The position numbers were made by a program, and so were the translations under genes. 64,000 nucleotides of DNA from Pseudomonas oligotrophica (GTDB lineage: Bacteria; Pseudomonadota; Gammaproteobacteria; Pseudomonadales; Pseudomonadaceae), in NCBI RefSeq assembly GCF_021726475.1, contig NZ_JAKJRU010000010.1, forward strand, positions 40,471 to 104,470, written 5' to 3'. Each line of letters starts with the position of its first letter. The first letter of the stretch is position 1. Of the stretch, positions 48,082 to 57,267 are shown in pieces. The notes beneath the pieces were generated by a model, which was not told the origin of the DNA, made no database searches, and saw only the letters and a list, made by a program, of their open reading frames with translations.

Positions 48082-49350
48082 TCAGAACAGCTTCCAGGTG
48101 TAGGTCAGGATCAGGCGGTTCTCGTCGATGTCGGTGCGGTAGTTCGAGCGCGCGGTGACGTTGCGCACGCGCACGCCCAGGCCCTTGAGCGCGCCGCTCT
48201 GCAGCACGTAGCCGATGTCCAGGTCGCGCTCGAAGTCCTTGCCCTCGAAGCCGCGCCCGGTATCGACGTTGTCGCCCTTGAGATAGCGCACGCCGGCGAC
48301 CAGCCCGGGCACGCCCATGGCCGCGAAGTCGTAGTCGTAGCGCAGCTGCCAGGAGCGCTCGTCGGGCGAAGCGAACTCGTAGGTCGGCACCTCGTTGCCC
48401 AGCGGGCTGACGGTGACGAACAGCCGCGGGAAGCCGTCGTCGCCGTACATCGCCTGGTAGCCGAGGTAGAAGGTGTGGCCGCCGTGCTTGGCCGAGAGCA
48501 GCGAGTAGAACGCCTGGTTGTCGAGCTTGCCGATCAGCTGGTCGCCATCCTCGGCCGAATCGTAGAAGCCAAGGTTGGCACCCAGGGTCCAGGCGCCCAT
48601 TGGCTGGCTGTGCTTGAGGCTGGCGTGGCGCTGGTTGTAGATGTCCTCGAGCTGCGCGTACCAGAGGCCGACACTGGTGCGGTTGCCGTTGAAGGCGTAG
48701 TCGGCGCCGGCGTAGTTGAAGCGGTCGCTGGTGGCGCTGAAGTTCGGCCGGTAGCCGATGATGGTGGCCATCTCGCCGTCGCCCGCCTCGTTGCGCAGGC
48801 TGGTGGAGCGCAGCTGCCCGCCCTGCAGGGTCAGGCCGTCGATCTCGTTGGAAACCAGCGAGGCGCCCTGGTAGGTGTTGGGCAGCAGGCGGTTATCGGT
48901 CGCCGTCAGCACCGGCAGGTTCGGTTGCAGCTCGCCGACCCGCAGCACCGTTTTGGAAATCCGCATCTTCGCCGCCACGCCCAGGCGGCTGTAGTCATCC
49001 GGCGCCTGCTCGCCGTAGGCGCCCGGCAACAGGCCGGTGCCGGCGCGGTCGGGGCTGGAATCGAGCTTCAGGCCCAAGAGGCCGATGGCATCGAGACCGA
49101 AGCCGACCGGGCCGTCGGTGAAGCCGGACTGGGCATTGAGCACGAAGCCCTGGGCCCACTCCTCGGCCTTGGACTGGGTCGACGGCCCGACGATGTCGGA
49201 GAAGTCGCGGCTGAAGTAGTAGTTGCGTGCATGCAGGGTGGCGCTGGCGCCCCCGAGGAAACCCTCCTCGGCGGCGAATGCGGCGGGCACGCCGGCGCAG
49301 GCCAGGCTGATGGTCAGGGCAAGGCGGGACAACTTCGCTTGATGGATCAT
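48082..49350 (-). CDS. benF: OprD-family porin, probable benzoate channel (BenF-like)
   Basis: An 18-strand outer-membrane porin of 422 residues with signal peptide ([20 protein letters not shown] then VPAAFA). OprD family features include [20 protein letters not shown] near the N-terminus, [20 protein letters not shown] in the middle and the C-terminal aromatic residue (TYTWKLF). Being last in a benzoate operon it most likely takes up benzoate or a relative, as BenF does in P. putida. The aromatic substrate is inferred from the place only. It is separated from benE by 97 bases with a hairpin. Confidence 0.85.
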   Translation of the reverse strand: MIHQAKLSRLALTISLACAGVPAAFAAEEGFLGGASATLHARNYYFSRDFSDIVGPSTQSKAEEWAQGFVLNAQSGFTDGPVGFGLDAIGLLGLKLDSSPDRAGTGLLPGAYGEQAPDDYSRLGVAAKMRISKTVLRVGELQPNLPVLTATDNRLLPNTYQGASLVSNEIDGLTLQGGQLRSTSLRNEAGDGEMATIIGYRPNFSATSDRFNYAGADYAFNGNRTSVGLWYAQLEDIYNQRHASLKHSQPMGAWTLGANLGFYDSAEDGDQLIGKLDNQAFYSLLSAKHGGHTFYLGYQAMYGDDGFPRLFVTVSPLGNEVPTYEFASPDERSWQLRYDYDFAAMGVPGLVAGVRYLKGDNVDTGRGFEGKDFERDLDIGYVLQSGALKGLGVRVRNVTARSNYRTDIDENRLILTYTWKLF

Positions 49351-49388
49351 CGATTGCTCTCTTTTTTGTTGTTTTGCGGGTACAGCCT

Positions 49389-49422
49389 GCCGAGCCCCCT
49401 GGAACCAGGGAGCGCATCGGCA
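49389..49422 (-). repeat. Hairpin between benE and the benF-like porin gene
   Basis: A core CCCTGG/CCAGGG pair (49397-49410) is enclosed by GCCGA and TCGGC a few bases outside. It lies in the 97-base gap between the two genes, with a T-rich stretch (forward 49369-49377) near the porin start that does not follow the stem directly. Confidence 0.4.
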
Positions 49423-49447
49423 GATGGGTGACGCGGGAAGTTCGGTC

Positions 49448-50665
49448 TTAGCGCGAGGCGGCGCGGCCCGCCTCCGGGCAGTCCGGCTGTGAGGTTCGGC
49501 GCGGGTGCCAGCGCAGCAGCAGGTGCGTGGCGATGCCGAAGATCAGGCCCCAGAACGCCGCGGACAGGCCGAGGAAGCTCATGCCCGAGGCCGTGACCAG
49601 GAAGGTCACCAGCGCCGCCTCGCGATCGTCCGGCGCGGCCATCGCACCGTTGAGCGCCGCGCCGATGGCGCCGAGCAGCGCCAGCCCGGCCAGCGCGGCG
49701 ATCAGTGCCTGGGGAAAGGCGCTGAACAGCGAGACCACGGTGGCGCCGAACACGCCGAACACCAGGTAGACCACGCCGCCCGAGACGCCGGCGACATAGC
49801 GCCGCGCAGGGTCCTCGTGGGCGTCGCGGCCGGTGCAGATCGCCGCGGTGATCGCCGCCAGGGTCAGGCCGTGGCAGCCAAACGGCGCCAGCAGCAGCGA
49901 ACCCAGCGAACTGGAGGTGATCAGCGGGCTGGCCGGGGTCTGGTAGCCGGCACTGCGCAGCACTGCCATGCCGGGGACGAACTGCCCGGTCAGCGCCACC
50001 ATGATCAGCGGCAGGGCCACGTTGAGGATCACCTGCCAGTCGAACTCGGGGGTGATCCACTGCGGCGTGGCCAGGCCCAGCACGATGGCATCGGTGCGCA
50101 GCTCGCCGCTGCCCACGGCCACCGTCAGGCCCACCGCCAGCACGGCGAACACCGCATAGCGCGGCATCAGCCGGCGGCCGAGCAGGTAGGCGAGGAACAT
50201 CGCCAGCACCAGCAGCGGCGCCGACTTCACCGAGACGAACAGGCCGGTGCCGAAGCGGAACAGGATGCCGGCCATCATCGCCGCGGCAATCGCCGCCGGC
50301 AGGCGGCGGATGATGCGGTCGAAGGTGCCGGACAGGCCGACCAGCAGGATCACCGCGCCGGTGACCAGGTAGGCGCCGACCGCCTGGCCGAGGCTGATCT
50401 CCGGCAAGAGGCTGATCAACAACGCCGATCCGGGCGCCGACCAGGCGATGACGATGGGTACGCGGTAGCGCAGGCTGAGCAGGATGCCGAGCACACCGCT
50501 GCCGATGGAAATGGTCCAGATCCAGGAAGACAGCACCGCCTCGGGCAGGCCCGCGGCATGGGCGACCTGGAAGATGATGACCAGGGGCCCGGCGTAGGAA
50601 ATCACGGTCGCGATGAAACCGGCGACCGCCGCCGAGACTGAGAAATCTCTGAGCAACGCTTTCAT
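49448..50665 (-). CDS. benE: Benzoate transporter BenE (benzoate/H+ symporter)
   Basis: A 405-residue inner-membrane permease of the BenE family with about 12 helices. Family motifs are [20 protein letters not shown] near the N-terminus, [14 protein letters not shown], and [20 protein letters not shown], the most conserved loop. The start at 50665 gives [20 protein letters not shown] with GAGG 5 bases upstream; four codons upstream in frame is an alternative. It is preceded by a gap of 198 bases with a 14-bp-stem hairpin after catA, so it may have its own promoter or a processed message. Confidence 0.93.
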   Translation of the reverse strand: MKALLRDFSVSAAVAGFIATVISYAGPLVIIFQVAHAAGLPEAVLSSWIWTISIGSGVLGILLSLRYRVPIVIAWSAPGSALLISLLPEISLGQAVGAYLVTGAVILLVGLSGTFDRIIRRLPAAIAAAMMAGILFRFGTGLFVSVKSAPLLVLAMFLAYLLGRRLMPRYAVFAVLAVGLTVAVGSGELRTDAIVLGLATPQWITPEFDWQVILNVALPLIMVALTGQFVPGMAVLRSAGYQTPASPLITSSSLGSLLLAPFGCHGLTLAAITAAICTGRDAHEDPARRYVAGVSGGVVYLVFGVFGATVVSLFSAFPQALIAALAGLALLGAIGAALNGAMAAPDDREAALVTFLVTASGMSFLGLSAAFWGLIFGIATHLLLRWHPRRTSQPDCPEAGRAASR

Positions 50666-50828
50666 ACCGCCTCGCAAGGAATTCTGGCGTGCCTCTTGGG
50701 GCCGCTCTTGTTCTGGGGTCCGTTGACGTTAGCAGACCCGAAGGACGCGCCGCTGAGCCACCTCGTGTGCGTCGCCGACCGGCGAACGCTGTGCGGGTGG
50801 ATCATCTCGGCGAGCCTCTGTTGACGCA

Positions 50829-50856
50829 GGGGCCGCCGGCAGCTGCCGGCGGCCCC
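50829..50856 (-). terminator. Perfect 14-bp-stem palindrome downstream of catA
   Basis: Arms GGGGCCGCCGGCAG (50829-50842) and CTGCCGGCGGCCCC (50843-50856) lie 7 bases beyond the catA stop. The stem is very stable, but there is no T run on the minus strand. It may split the message between the catabolic genes and the transporter genes rather than end it fully. Confidence 0.5.
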
Positions 50857-50863
50857 TTTGGGC

Positions 50864-51802
50864 TCAGGCCTCCTGCAGGGCGCGCGGGCGCTTGCTCCGC
50901 TGCTCGGCGCTCGGGCTCGGCGCCGCCTGCAGCTGGAAGTCGAAGTCCAGCTCGGCGAAGCGCCCTTCGACGCCACGCGCCTTCGCCTGCTCGGCGTCGT
51001 CGATGAAGCGGATGTCGCCGACCAGGCCGTCGCGGGTGGCGTAGGCGAAGTCGTCCCACAGGTACTTCTCGCCGGCCAGGTTGATCTGCGTGGTCAGCAG
51101 GCGATGGCCGGGGGCGGAGATGAAGAAGTGGATGTGCGCCGGACGCTGGCCATGGCGGCCCAGCAGGTCGAGGCATTCCTGGGTCGGGCCCTGCGGGTCG
51201 CAACCGTAGCCGCACGGCACGATGCTGCGCGCACGGTAGCGGCCGTCGGCGTCGGTGACAATGCGGCGGCGCAGGTTGTACTCCGACTGGCTCTTGTCGA
51301 AGAACGAGTAGTTGCCCTTGGTGTTGGCGTGCCACAGGTCGACGGTGGCGCCGGCGACCGGGTTGCCCTCGGCATCCACCACGCGGCCCTGGAGGAACAT
51401 CACGGTGGCTTCGTCCAGCTCGGTGCCGTCGTCCATCCGCGCCTCGCCCTGGCAGATCGGCGCGCCGGCCACGTACAGCGGGCCTTCGATGGTGCGCGGG
51501 GTGCCGCCGGTCAGGCCGACCTGCTCGTCCTTGGCGTCCTGCAGCAGGTCGAGGAAGTGTTCCAGGCCCAGGCCCGCCACCAGCAGGCCGGCTTCGTGGC
51601 GGCCGCCGAGGCGGTTGAGGTAGTCCACCGCCAGCCAGAACTCGTCCTGGGTCACTTCCAGGTCTTCGACGATCCTGGCCACGTCGTTGACGATGCGCAG
51701 CATCAGCTGCTTGACCCGGGAGCTGCCCTGGTCGTTGTTGAAGCCGCTGACTTCCTTGAAGAAGTCCTGAACTTGGGCGGTCTGGGAAATTTTCACGGTC
51801 AT
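50864..51802 (-). CDS. catA: Catechol 1,2-dioxygenase
   Basis: An intradiol Fe(III) enzyme converting catechol to cis,cis-muconate. In the 312-residue product the four iron ligands are visible: Tyr165 (NYSFFD), Tyr199 (PCGYGCDPQGPTQ), His223 and His225 (RPAHIHFF), almost the same numbers as in Acinetobacter CatA. The N-terminal helical dimerisation domain binds phospholipid in relatives. The start at 51802 has GAGGAAA upstream; a longer frame adds 20 unlikely residues. Order catB-catC-catA makes the pathway complete up to the enol-lactone. Confidence 0.97.
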   Translation of the reverse strand: MTVKISQTAQVQDFFKEVSGFNNDQGSSRVKQLMLRIVNDVARIVEDLEVTQDEFWLAVDYLNRLGGRHEAGLLVAGLGLEHFLDLLQDAKDEQVGLTGGTPRTIEGPLYVAGAPICQGEARMDDGTELDEATVMFLQGRVVDAEGNPVAGATVDLWHANTKGNYSFFDKSQSEYNLRRRIVTDADGRYRARSIVPCGYGCDPQGPTQECLDLLGRHGQRPAHIHFFISAPGHRLLTTQINLAGEKYLWDDFAYATRDGLVGDIRFIDDAEQAKARGVEGRFAELDFDFQLQAAPSPSAEQRSKRPRALQEA

Positions 51803-51845
51803 TGTCGTTTCCTCGAATTGTTGTTGTGAGGCGCTATGCGGGCGA

Positions 51846-52136
51846 TCAGCGATCATCGGCATGGATGGACGAAGGATGGCGGCACAGGCCGGTCACCTCG
51901 ATGTCCATGTAGGGGAACAGCGGCAGTTGCATGAGGGTGTCATGCAGGGCCTCGACGCTTTCCACGTCGAACACGCTGTAGTTGGCGTAGTGGCCGGCGA
52001 TGCGCCACAGGTGGCGCCAGGTGCCCTCGCGCATCAGGCGCTGGGCCAGCTCCTTCTCGTCGGCCTTGATCTGCGCGGCACGCTCGGCAGGCATGTCGTG
52101 GGGCAGCTTCACGGTCATCTTTACGTGGAACAGCAT
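51846..52136 (-). CDS. catC: Muconolactone delta-isomerase
   Basis: A 96-residue enzyme turning muconolactone into beta-ketoadipate enol-lactone. The start MLFHVKMTVKLPHDMPAERA and the middle GTWRHLWRIAGHYANYSVFD are diagnostic and the length is standard for CatC, which forms a decamer. It lies between catB (19 bases upstream) and catA (43 bases downstream), all in one transcript direction. GAGGAGGACTTCCCG precedes the start. Confidence 0.96.
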   Translation of the reverse strand: MLFHVKMTVKLPHDMPAERAAQIKADEKELAQRLMREGTWRHLWRIAGHYANYSVFDVESVEALHDTLMQLPLFPYMDIEVTGLCRHPSSIHADDR

Positions 52137-52155
52137 CGGGAAGTCCTCCTCGGGA

Positions 52156-53277
52156 TCACGAGCGGGCGAAGCGCTTGAGGCGCTCTTCGTCCAGGGTCAG
52201 GCCCAGGCCCGGCGTGCGCGGGACCTGCAGCTGGAAATCGCGGTAGACCGGCGGCTCGGTGACGATCTCCTCGGTCAGCAGCAGCGGACCGAACAGTTCG
52301 GTGCCCCAGGTCAGCTGGCGCAGGGTGACGAAGGCGTGCGCCGAGGCCAGGGTGCCGATGGCGCCCTCGAGCATGGTCCCGCCGTAGAGCGCGATGCCGG
52401 CCGCCTCGGCGATCTGCGCGGTGCGCAGCACGGCACGCGGGCCGCCGTTCTTGGCGATCTTCAGGGCGAACACGCTGGCCGCGCCGTCGGCCGCCAGGCT
52501 GAAGGCATCCTCGACGCTCTCGATGGACTCGTCGGCCATGATCGGCGCCGGGCTGCGCTGGTTCAGGCGTACCTGGCCGGCGCGGTTGATGCGCGAGATC
52601 GGCTGCTCGATCAGGTCGATGCCGTTGTCGCCCAGCACCTGGCAGGCGCGGATCGCCTGGGACTCGTCCCAGCCCTGGTTGACGTCGACGCGCACGCTGG
52701 CGCGTTCGCCGAGCGCCCGCTTGATGGCGACCACGTGCTGGAGGTCGCGGGCGACCTCGTTGGCACCGATCTTCAGCTTGAACAGCCGGTGACGGCGCAG
52801 ATCGAGCATCTGCTCGGCTTCGGCGATGTCGCGAGCGGTATCGCCGGAGGCCAGCGTCCAGGCCACCTCCAGCCCGTCGCGCACGCGGCCGCCGAGCAGC
52901 TCGCTGACCGGCAGCCCGAGGCGCTTGCCCTGGGCATCGAGCAGCGCGCTTTCCAGGCCGGACTTGGCGAAGGTGTTGCCCTTGGCCGCCTTGTCCAGGC
53001 GCAGCATCGCGGCGTTGATGTTGCTCGCATCCTGGCCGACCAGCAGCGGCGCCAGGTGGCTGTCGATGTTCTGCTTGATGCTCTCCGGGCTTTCGTTGCC
53101 GTAGGCGAGCCCACCGATGGTGGTGGACTCACCGAGGCCTTCGATCCCGTCGGAGCAGCGCAGGCGGATCACCACCAGCGTCTGGTTCTGCATGGTGTGC
53201 ATGGCCAGCTTGTGCGGGCGGATGGTCGGCAGATCGACGATGACCGCCTGGATGCTTTCGATCAGGATGGAGCTCAT
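52156..53277 (-). CDS. catB: Muconate cycloisomerase
   Basis: A Mn-dependent enolase-superfamily enzyme making (+)-muconolactone from cis,cis-muconate. The 373 residues carry the KxK catalytic motif in HRLFKLKIGAN, the metal ligands in RVDVNQGWDE, ADESIESV region (MADESIESVEDAF) and the second base lysine in VFALKIAKNGGPR. The N-terminal capping domain starts SILIESIQAVIVDLPTIRPH. Usually CatR controls catBC from a divergent gene, but here no catR stands near, so control by BenR through the operon is likely. Confidence 0.96.
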   Translation of the reverse strand: MSSILIESIQAVIVDLPTIRPHKLAMHTMQNQTLVVIRLRCSDGIEGLGESTTIGGLAYGNESPESIKQNIDSHLAPLLVGQDASNINAAMLRLDKAAKGNTFAKSGLESALLDAQGKRLGLPVSELLGGRVRDGLEVAWTLASGDTARDIAEAEQMLDLRRHRLFKLKIGANEVARDLQHVVAIKRALGERASVRVDVNQGWDESQAIRACQVLGDNGIDLIEQPISRINRAGQVRLNQRSPAPIMADESIESVEDAFSLAADGAASVFALKIAKNGGPRAVLRTAQIAEAAGIALYGGTMLEGAIGTLASAHAFVTLRQLTWGTELFGPLLLTEEIVTEPPVYRDFQLQVPRTPGLGLTLDEERLKRFARS

Positions 53278-53305
53278 ATCGTTTTCCCGGTTGCAGGTTC
53301 GTTGA

Positions 53306-54649
53306 TCAGGCTTTGGCGACCACCATCGCCACCGGCTCGGCAGCGGAGCTGCGCTTGCTGGAGATGGCGAAGACGGTCATGGCCAGGGCGGCGATGACGC
53401 CCGGCACGGCGAAAGCCAGGAAGTTCAGTTGCAGCGGCAGGTTGATGCCCAGCAGCGCACCGCCGAGCAGCGGGCCGACGATGGCGCCGTTGCGGCCGAT
53501 GCCCGAGGCCCAGCCGAGGCCGGTGGAGCGGATCGACAGGCCGTAGAACTGCGCGGCGGTGGCGTACAGCAGGATCTGCGTGCCGATCACGGTGGCGCCG
53601 GCGATGAAGATCAGCGTGTAGAGCACCGGCATCGGCGACTTGAAGCCCAGCAGGCTGATCGACACCACCGCCAGGGCGAAGAACACCACCACCACCTTGG
53701 ACAGGTTGAAGCGGTCGCCCAGCCAGCCGCCGAGAATCGCCCCGGCCATGCCGCCGAAGTTCAGCGCCAGCAGGAACGACAGGCTCGAGCCCAGGCTGTA
53801 GCCGGCGTTGGCCATCAGCTTCGGCAGCCAGGAACCCAGCGCATAGACCATCAGCAGGCAGCAGAAGAACGCCACCCAGATCGAGACGGTGCGCACGCCA
53901 CGACCTTCGCGGAACAGCTCCAGCACCGAGGCACTCTTGCCCTTGATGTCGGCCATCACCAGGTCATCGCCGGCACCGAGCTGGCGCGTCGGATCGACCT
54001 TGTTCAGCAGCGTGCGGGCCTGTTCGGTGCGGCCCTGGCGCACCAGGAAGCCGACGGATTCGGGCAGGTACCAGAGGATCACCGGCAGCAGCAGCAGCGG
54101 CACCGCGGCGGCGAAGAACATGGCTTCCCAGCCGAAGCGCGGCAGCATGTAGATGCCCAGGCCGGCGGAGAGCATGCCACCCAGCGAATAGCCGCTGAAC
54201 ATCACCGCAACCAGCGTGCTGCGGCGCTTCTTCGGCGCGTACTCGTTCATCAGCGCCACTACGTTGGGCATCAGGCCGCCGCAGCCAAGGCCGGCGATGA
54301 AGCGGAAGATGCCGAACTCGGTCGGGCTGCTGGCGAAGCCGTTGAGTACCGTCGCGCCGCTGAACAGCACGAAGCAGATGGCCACGCCCATCTTGCGGCC
54401 GATGCGATCGGCCAGGGTGCCGAACACCAGGGCGCCGAACATCATGCCGAACAGCGCGTAGCTGCCCAGGGCGCCGGCTTGCAGCGGCGTCAGGCCCCAC
54501 TCCTTCATGATCACCGGCAGCACCACGCCGTAGATGAACAGGTCGTAACCGTCGAAGATCAGCAGCAGTGCGCACAGGCACACCACCAGCCAGTGGAACC
54601 CGGTGAAACGGGCGTTATCGATGACCTCGTGCACGTCTATCTTTCGCAT
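53306..54649 (-). CDS. benK: Benzoate MFS transporter BenK (AAHS family)
   Basis: A 447-residue major-facilitator permease with 12 helices. The aromatic acid:H+ symporter signature is seen in DGYDLFIYGVVLPVIMKEWG and FGTLADRIGRKMGVAICFVL (the conserved loop 2-3 motif). The start MRKIDVHEVIDNARFTGFHW is the usual one for BenK, set at 54649; an ATG 14 codons upstream is less likely. With BenE it gives two uptake routes for benzoate. The gap of 148 bases to benD has two hairpins. Confidence 0.93.
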   Translation of the reverse strand: MRKIDVHEVIDNARFTGFHWLVVCLCALLLIFDGYDLFIYGVVLPVIMKEWGLTPLQAGALGSYALFGMMFGALVFGTLADRIGRKMGVAICFVLFSGATVLNGFASSPTEFGIFRFIAGLGCGGLMPNVVALMNEYAPKKRRSTLVAVMFSGYSLGGMLSAGLGIYMLPRFGWEAMFFAAAVPLLLLPVILWYLPESVGFLVRQGRTEQARTLLNKVDPTRQLGAGDDLVMADIKGKSASVLELFREGRGVRTVSIWVAFFCCLLMVYALGSWLPKLMANAGYSLGSSLSFLLALNFGGMAGAILGGWLGDRFNLSKVVVVFFALAVVSISLLGFKSPMPVLYTLIFIAGATVIGTQILLYATAAQFYGLSIRSTGLGWASGIGRNGAIVGPLLGGALLGINLPLQLNFLAFAVPGVIAALAMTVFAISSKRSSAAEPVAMVVAKA

Positions 54650-54721
54650 GGCATGACTCTCTATTGTTTTTGTATGTCTTTTTTGATTCACCCGCCGTGC
54701 CGGCTGGGCTTCTCGCCGTAC

Positions 54722-54785
54722 CGCCGCGCCGTGGCGCGGCGTTTGTTCTGCGTTGCGCCAGGGTCCGGGCGAGCGACCCTGGCGC
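54722..54785 (-). repeat. Two tandem hairpins between benD and benK
   Basis: First: CGCCGCGCC (54722-54730) and GGCGCGGCG (54733-54741). Second: GCGCCAGGGTC (54755-54765) and GACCCTGGCGC (54775-54785), an 11-bp stem with a 9-base loop. Both are perfect and lie just after the benD stop. The GCGCCAGGG half-stem also occurs in the benB-benC hairpin. Confidence 0.6.
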
Positions 54786-54797
54786 CGGTAGCTCTGC

Positions 54798-55562
54798 TCA
54801 GCCCTGGTCGCCGCCGCCGACCGGCAGGGTCACGCCGGTGATGTAGGAGGCCTCGTCGGAAGCCAGGAAGAGGATCGCGCCGACCTGCTCGTCGAGCGTG
54901 CCGTAGCGCTTCATCAGGCTGCTGTCGATGGTCTGGTCGACGATCTGCTGGTACCAGGCCTTCTCCTGCTCGCTCTGCTCGGCGGCATTGCGCGGGATGC
55001 GCCGCGGCGGTGCCTCGGTGCCACCCGGTGCGGTGGCGTTGACGCGGATGCCGCGCTGGGCGGTCTCGAACGCCAGGCAGGCGGTGAGCGCGTTGACGCC
55101 GCCCTTGGCCGCGCCGTAGGGCACGCGGTTGACGCTGCGCGTGGCGATGGAGGAAACGTTGACGATGGCACCGCTGCCCTGCTCGAGCATCTGCGGCAGC
55201 GCGGCGTTGCAGCACCACAGGGTGGGGAACAGCGAGCGGCGCACCTCGGCCTCGATCTCCTGCTCGCGGTAGTGCTCGAACGGCTTGGCCCAGATGGTGC
55301 CGCCGACGTTGTTGATCAGGATGTCGAGGCGGCCGAAGCGCTCGACCGCCGCGCGCATGACCTGCTGGCAGTCGCCGTACTGCTCCAGGTCGGCGGTCAG
55401 GCAGAGCACCGCGTCCTGTCCGGCCAGCTCGTGGACCAGTTCGGAGCGGTCCACCGCGACGACCTTCGCACCCTCGGCCAGCATCCGCTCGGCGACCCGC
55501 CGGCCGATGCCCTGGGCAGCGCCGGTGACCACGGCAACCTTGTTGTGGAAACGTGTGTTCAT
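54798..55562 (-). CDS. benD: cis-1,2-dihydroxycyclohexa-3,5-diene-1-carboxylate dehydrogenase (BenD)
   Basis: A short-chain dehydrogenase that oxidises and decarboxylates benzoate diol to catechol with NAD+. The 254 residues have the Rossmann motif VTGAAQGIGRRVAERM, the NNVGG motif, the catalytic Ser in NVSSIATRS and the YxxxK motif in VPYGAAKGGVNAL. The C-terminal region SDEASYITGVTLPVGGGDQG is typical of the family. It is separated from benC by a 148-base gap holding a REP pair. Confidence 0.95.
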   Translation of the reverse strand: MNTRFHNKVAVVTGAAQGIGRRVAERMLAEGAKVVAVDRSELVHELAGQDAVLCLTADLEQYGDCQQVMRAAVERFGRLDILINNVGGTIWAKPFEHYREQEIEAEVRRSLFPTLWCCNAALPQMLEQGSGAIVNVSSIATRSVNRVPYGAAKGGVNALTACLAFETAQRGIRVNATAPGGTEAPPRRIPRNAAEQSEQEKAWYQQIVDQTIDSSLMKRYGTLDEQVGAILFLASDEASYITGVTLPVGGGDQG

Positions 55563-55598
55563 CTACCTTCCCTCGATGGTCGAAGCGATGCACAAGCC

Positions 55599-55690
55599 CC
55601 TGTGGAAGCGAGCTTGCTCGCGAAGTTTTTCGGTGCGGTGATCCAAGCACCTGTGCCGATCCCTTTTTCGCGGGCAAGCCCGCTCCTACC
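55599..55690. repeat. Inverted REP-like pair between benC and benD
   Basis: Left copy 55599-55625 reads GTGGAAGCGAGCTTGCTCGC within it; right copy about 55667-55690 reads TTCGCGGGCAAGCCCGCTCC in opposite orientation. Each has its own dyad (GAGC/GCTC type and CGGGC/GCCCG), the form of Pseudomonas REP elements (GTGGGAGCGGGCTTGCCCGC). They are about 40 bases apart, a BIME-like arrangement inside an operon. The left copy is somewhat diverged. Confidence 0.85.
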
Positions 55691-55710
55691 AGTCCGTGCG
55701 GTTCATGCCC

Positions 55711-56721
55711 TTATGCGCTGGCGGCGAACTTCTCGTAGTAGAAATTGGCCGGCTCGATGCCCTGCTCGCGGATGAACTGGCTGACCGCCTCCACCATCGG
55801 CGGCGGGCCGCACAGGTAGATGTCCACTTCGCCGTCGTTGAGGTGGGTCGGCTCGATGTGCTGGGTCACGTAGCCCTTCTGCGGGTAGGCGCTGTCCGGG
55901 CTGGCCACGCAGGCGCTGAAGGTGAAGTTGGGGATGCGCGCGGCGAAGTCGGCCAGGCGCTCCATCTCCACCAGGTCGTGGTCGTGGGTCACGCCGTAGA
56001 CCAGGTGCACCGGGTGCTCGCTGCCTTCGTCGGCGATCTTCTCCAGCATCGCGGTGAACGGTGCCAGGCCGGTGCCGCCGGCCAGCAGCAGCAGCGGGCG
56101 CTTGATCTCGCGCAGGTAGAAGCTGCCCAGCGGGCCGGTCAGCTCGAGGCTGTCGCCGGCCTTGGCCAGGTTGCTGAGGAAGGAACTCATCAGCCCGCCC
56201 GGCACGTTGCGGATCAGGAAGCTCACCTCGCCGCCCTTCTGCAGCGAGCTGAAGGAGTAGGCGCGGGTCTGCTCGGTGCCGGGCACCTTGAGGTTGACGT
56301 ACTGGCCCGGCAGGAACGCCAGCCTGCTCAGCGACTCGCCGCGGATCGACAGCGCAATGGTGCTTGCCGAGAGCTGGCGGACCTGGCTGATCGCCGCCTC
56401 GTAGCTGCCCTGCGGCGCCTTGCACACGGCCGAGGAAGCCGGTACGCGGACCACGCAGTCGCTTTCGACGCGCATCTGGCAGGTCAGCACGTAGCCCTGG
56501 GCGGCCTCGTCCTCGCTCAGCGCGTCCTCGATGTACTCCTCGCCGAGGTCGTAGACGCCGGACTCGGCCTGGCACTTGCACGCACCGCAGGCGCCGTCAC
56601 GGCAGTCCAGCGGGATGTTGATCCCCTGGCGGTAGGAGGCGTCGGCGACGGTCTCGCCGGGATTGATGTCGATGAAGCGGGTTACGCCGTCTTCGAAATT
56701 CAACGCGATGGTATGCGTCAT
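55711..56721 (-). CDS. benC: Benzoate 1,2-dioxygenase, ferredoxin-reductase component (BenC)
   Basis: Passes electrons from NADH to the BenAB oxygenase. The 336 residues comprise a plant-type [2Fe-2S] domain (CRDGACGACKCQAESG and YVLTCQ ligands), an FAD domain (RAYSFSS) and an NAD domain (LLLAGGTGLAPFTAMLEKIA). The start at 56721 gives MTHTIALNFEDGVTRFIDIN with AGGTG upstream; a longer frame adds six residues. It follows benB across 57 bases with a perfect hairpin. Confidence 0.95.
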   Translation of the reverse strand: MTHTIALNFEDGVTRFIDINPGETVADASYRQGINIPLDCRDGACGACKCQAESGVYDLGEEYIEDALSEDEAAQGYVLTCQMRVESDCVVRVPASSAVCKAPQGSYEAAISQVRQLSASTIALSIRGESLSRLAFLPGQYVNLKVPGTEQTRAYSFSSLQKGGEVSFLIRNVPGGLMSSFLSNLAKAGDSLELTGPLGSFYLREIKRPLLLLAGGTGLAPFTAMLEKIADEGSEHPVHLVYGVTHDHDLVEMERLADFAARIPNFTFSACVASPDSAYPQKGYVTQHIEPTHLNDGEVDIYLCGPPPMVEAVSQFIREQGIEPANFYYEKFAASA

Positions 56722-56748
56722 GCTGCACCTCGCTTGCACGGGGTCGGC

Positions 56749-56773
56749 GGCCCTGGCGCATGGCGCCAGGGCC
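56749..56773 (-). repeat. Perfect 11-bp-stem hairpin between benB and benC
   Basis: Arms GGCCCTGGCGC (56749-56759) and GCGCCAGGGCC (56763-56773) with a 3-base loop occupy the short gap after the benB stop. It shares the GCGCCAGGG half-stem with one hairpin of the benD-benK gap. Confidence 0.65.
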
Positions 56774-56778
56774 TGGGT

Positions 56779-57267
56779 TCAGATGTGGTAGACGTCGATG
56801 ACCTGGCGCACGTAGTCGTTCTTCAGCACGACCTTCTTGGCCTTGATCAGCAGGTTCTCGCCACGGGTGTCCAGCGTGTAGAAGCTGGTGCCGTAGAACT
56901 GGTCGACCGTCTTGTAGCGGAAGCTCAGGGTGTGCCAGTTGAAGCGCACCTTGCACAAGCCCTCGCCCTGCTCGACCAGCTCGATGTTGCTGATGTTGTG
57001 CGAGGTACGGGTGTCCGGGATGGTCGCGCTGGAGCGCTCGGTACGGATGCGGAACACCCGGTCCTCGAGGCCGCCACGGTTGCCGTACCAGATCAGCGAG
57101 ATCTCGGTCTGCGGGTCTTCTGTCAGCTGGTCGCGGTCATCCCAGGCCGGCATCCAGAAGGTCGCATCCGGCGCGTACTGCTCCAGCCAGGCGTCCCAGT
57201 CCTTGTCGTCCAGGTAGCGCGCCTCGCGGTAGAGGAAGTCGCGCACGGTTTCATAGGAGACGGTCAT
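56779..57267 (-). CDS. benB: Benzoate 1,2-dioxygenase small (beta) subunit BenB
   Basis: The structural partner of BenA in an alpha3-beta3 oxygenase. The 162 residues show the ring-hydroxylating beta-subunit fold: VRDFLYREARYLDDKDWDAW, YAPDATFWMPAW and YGNRGGLEDRVFRIRTERSS are conserved in BenB/XylY. The ATG directly abuts the benA stop (TAA then ATG at 57267), which ensures balanced translation of the two subunits. Confidence 0.96.
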   Translation of the reverse strand: MTVSYETVRDFLYREARYLDDKDWDAWLEQYAPDATFWMPAWDDRDQLTEDPQTEISLIWYGNRGGLEDRVFRIRTERSSATIPDTRTSHNISNIELVEQGEGLCKVRFNWHTLSFRYKTVDQFYGTSFYTLDTRGENLLIKAKKVVLKNDYVRQVIDVYHI

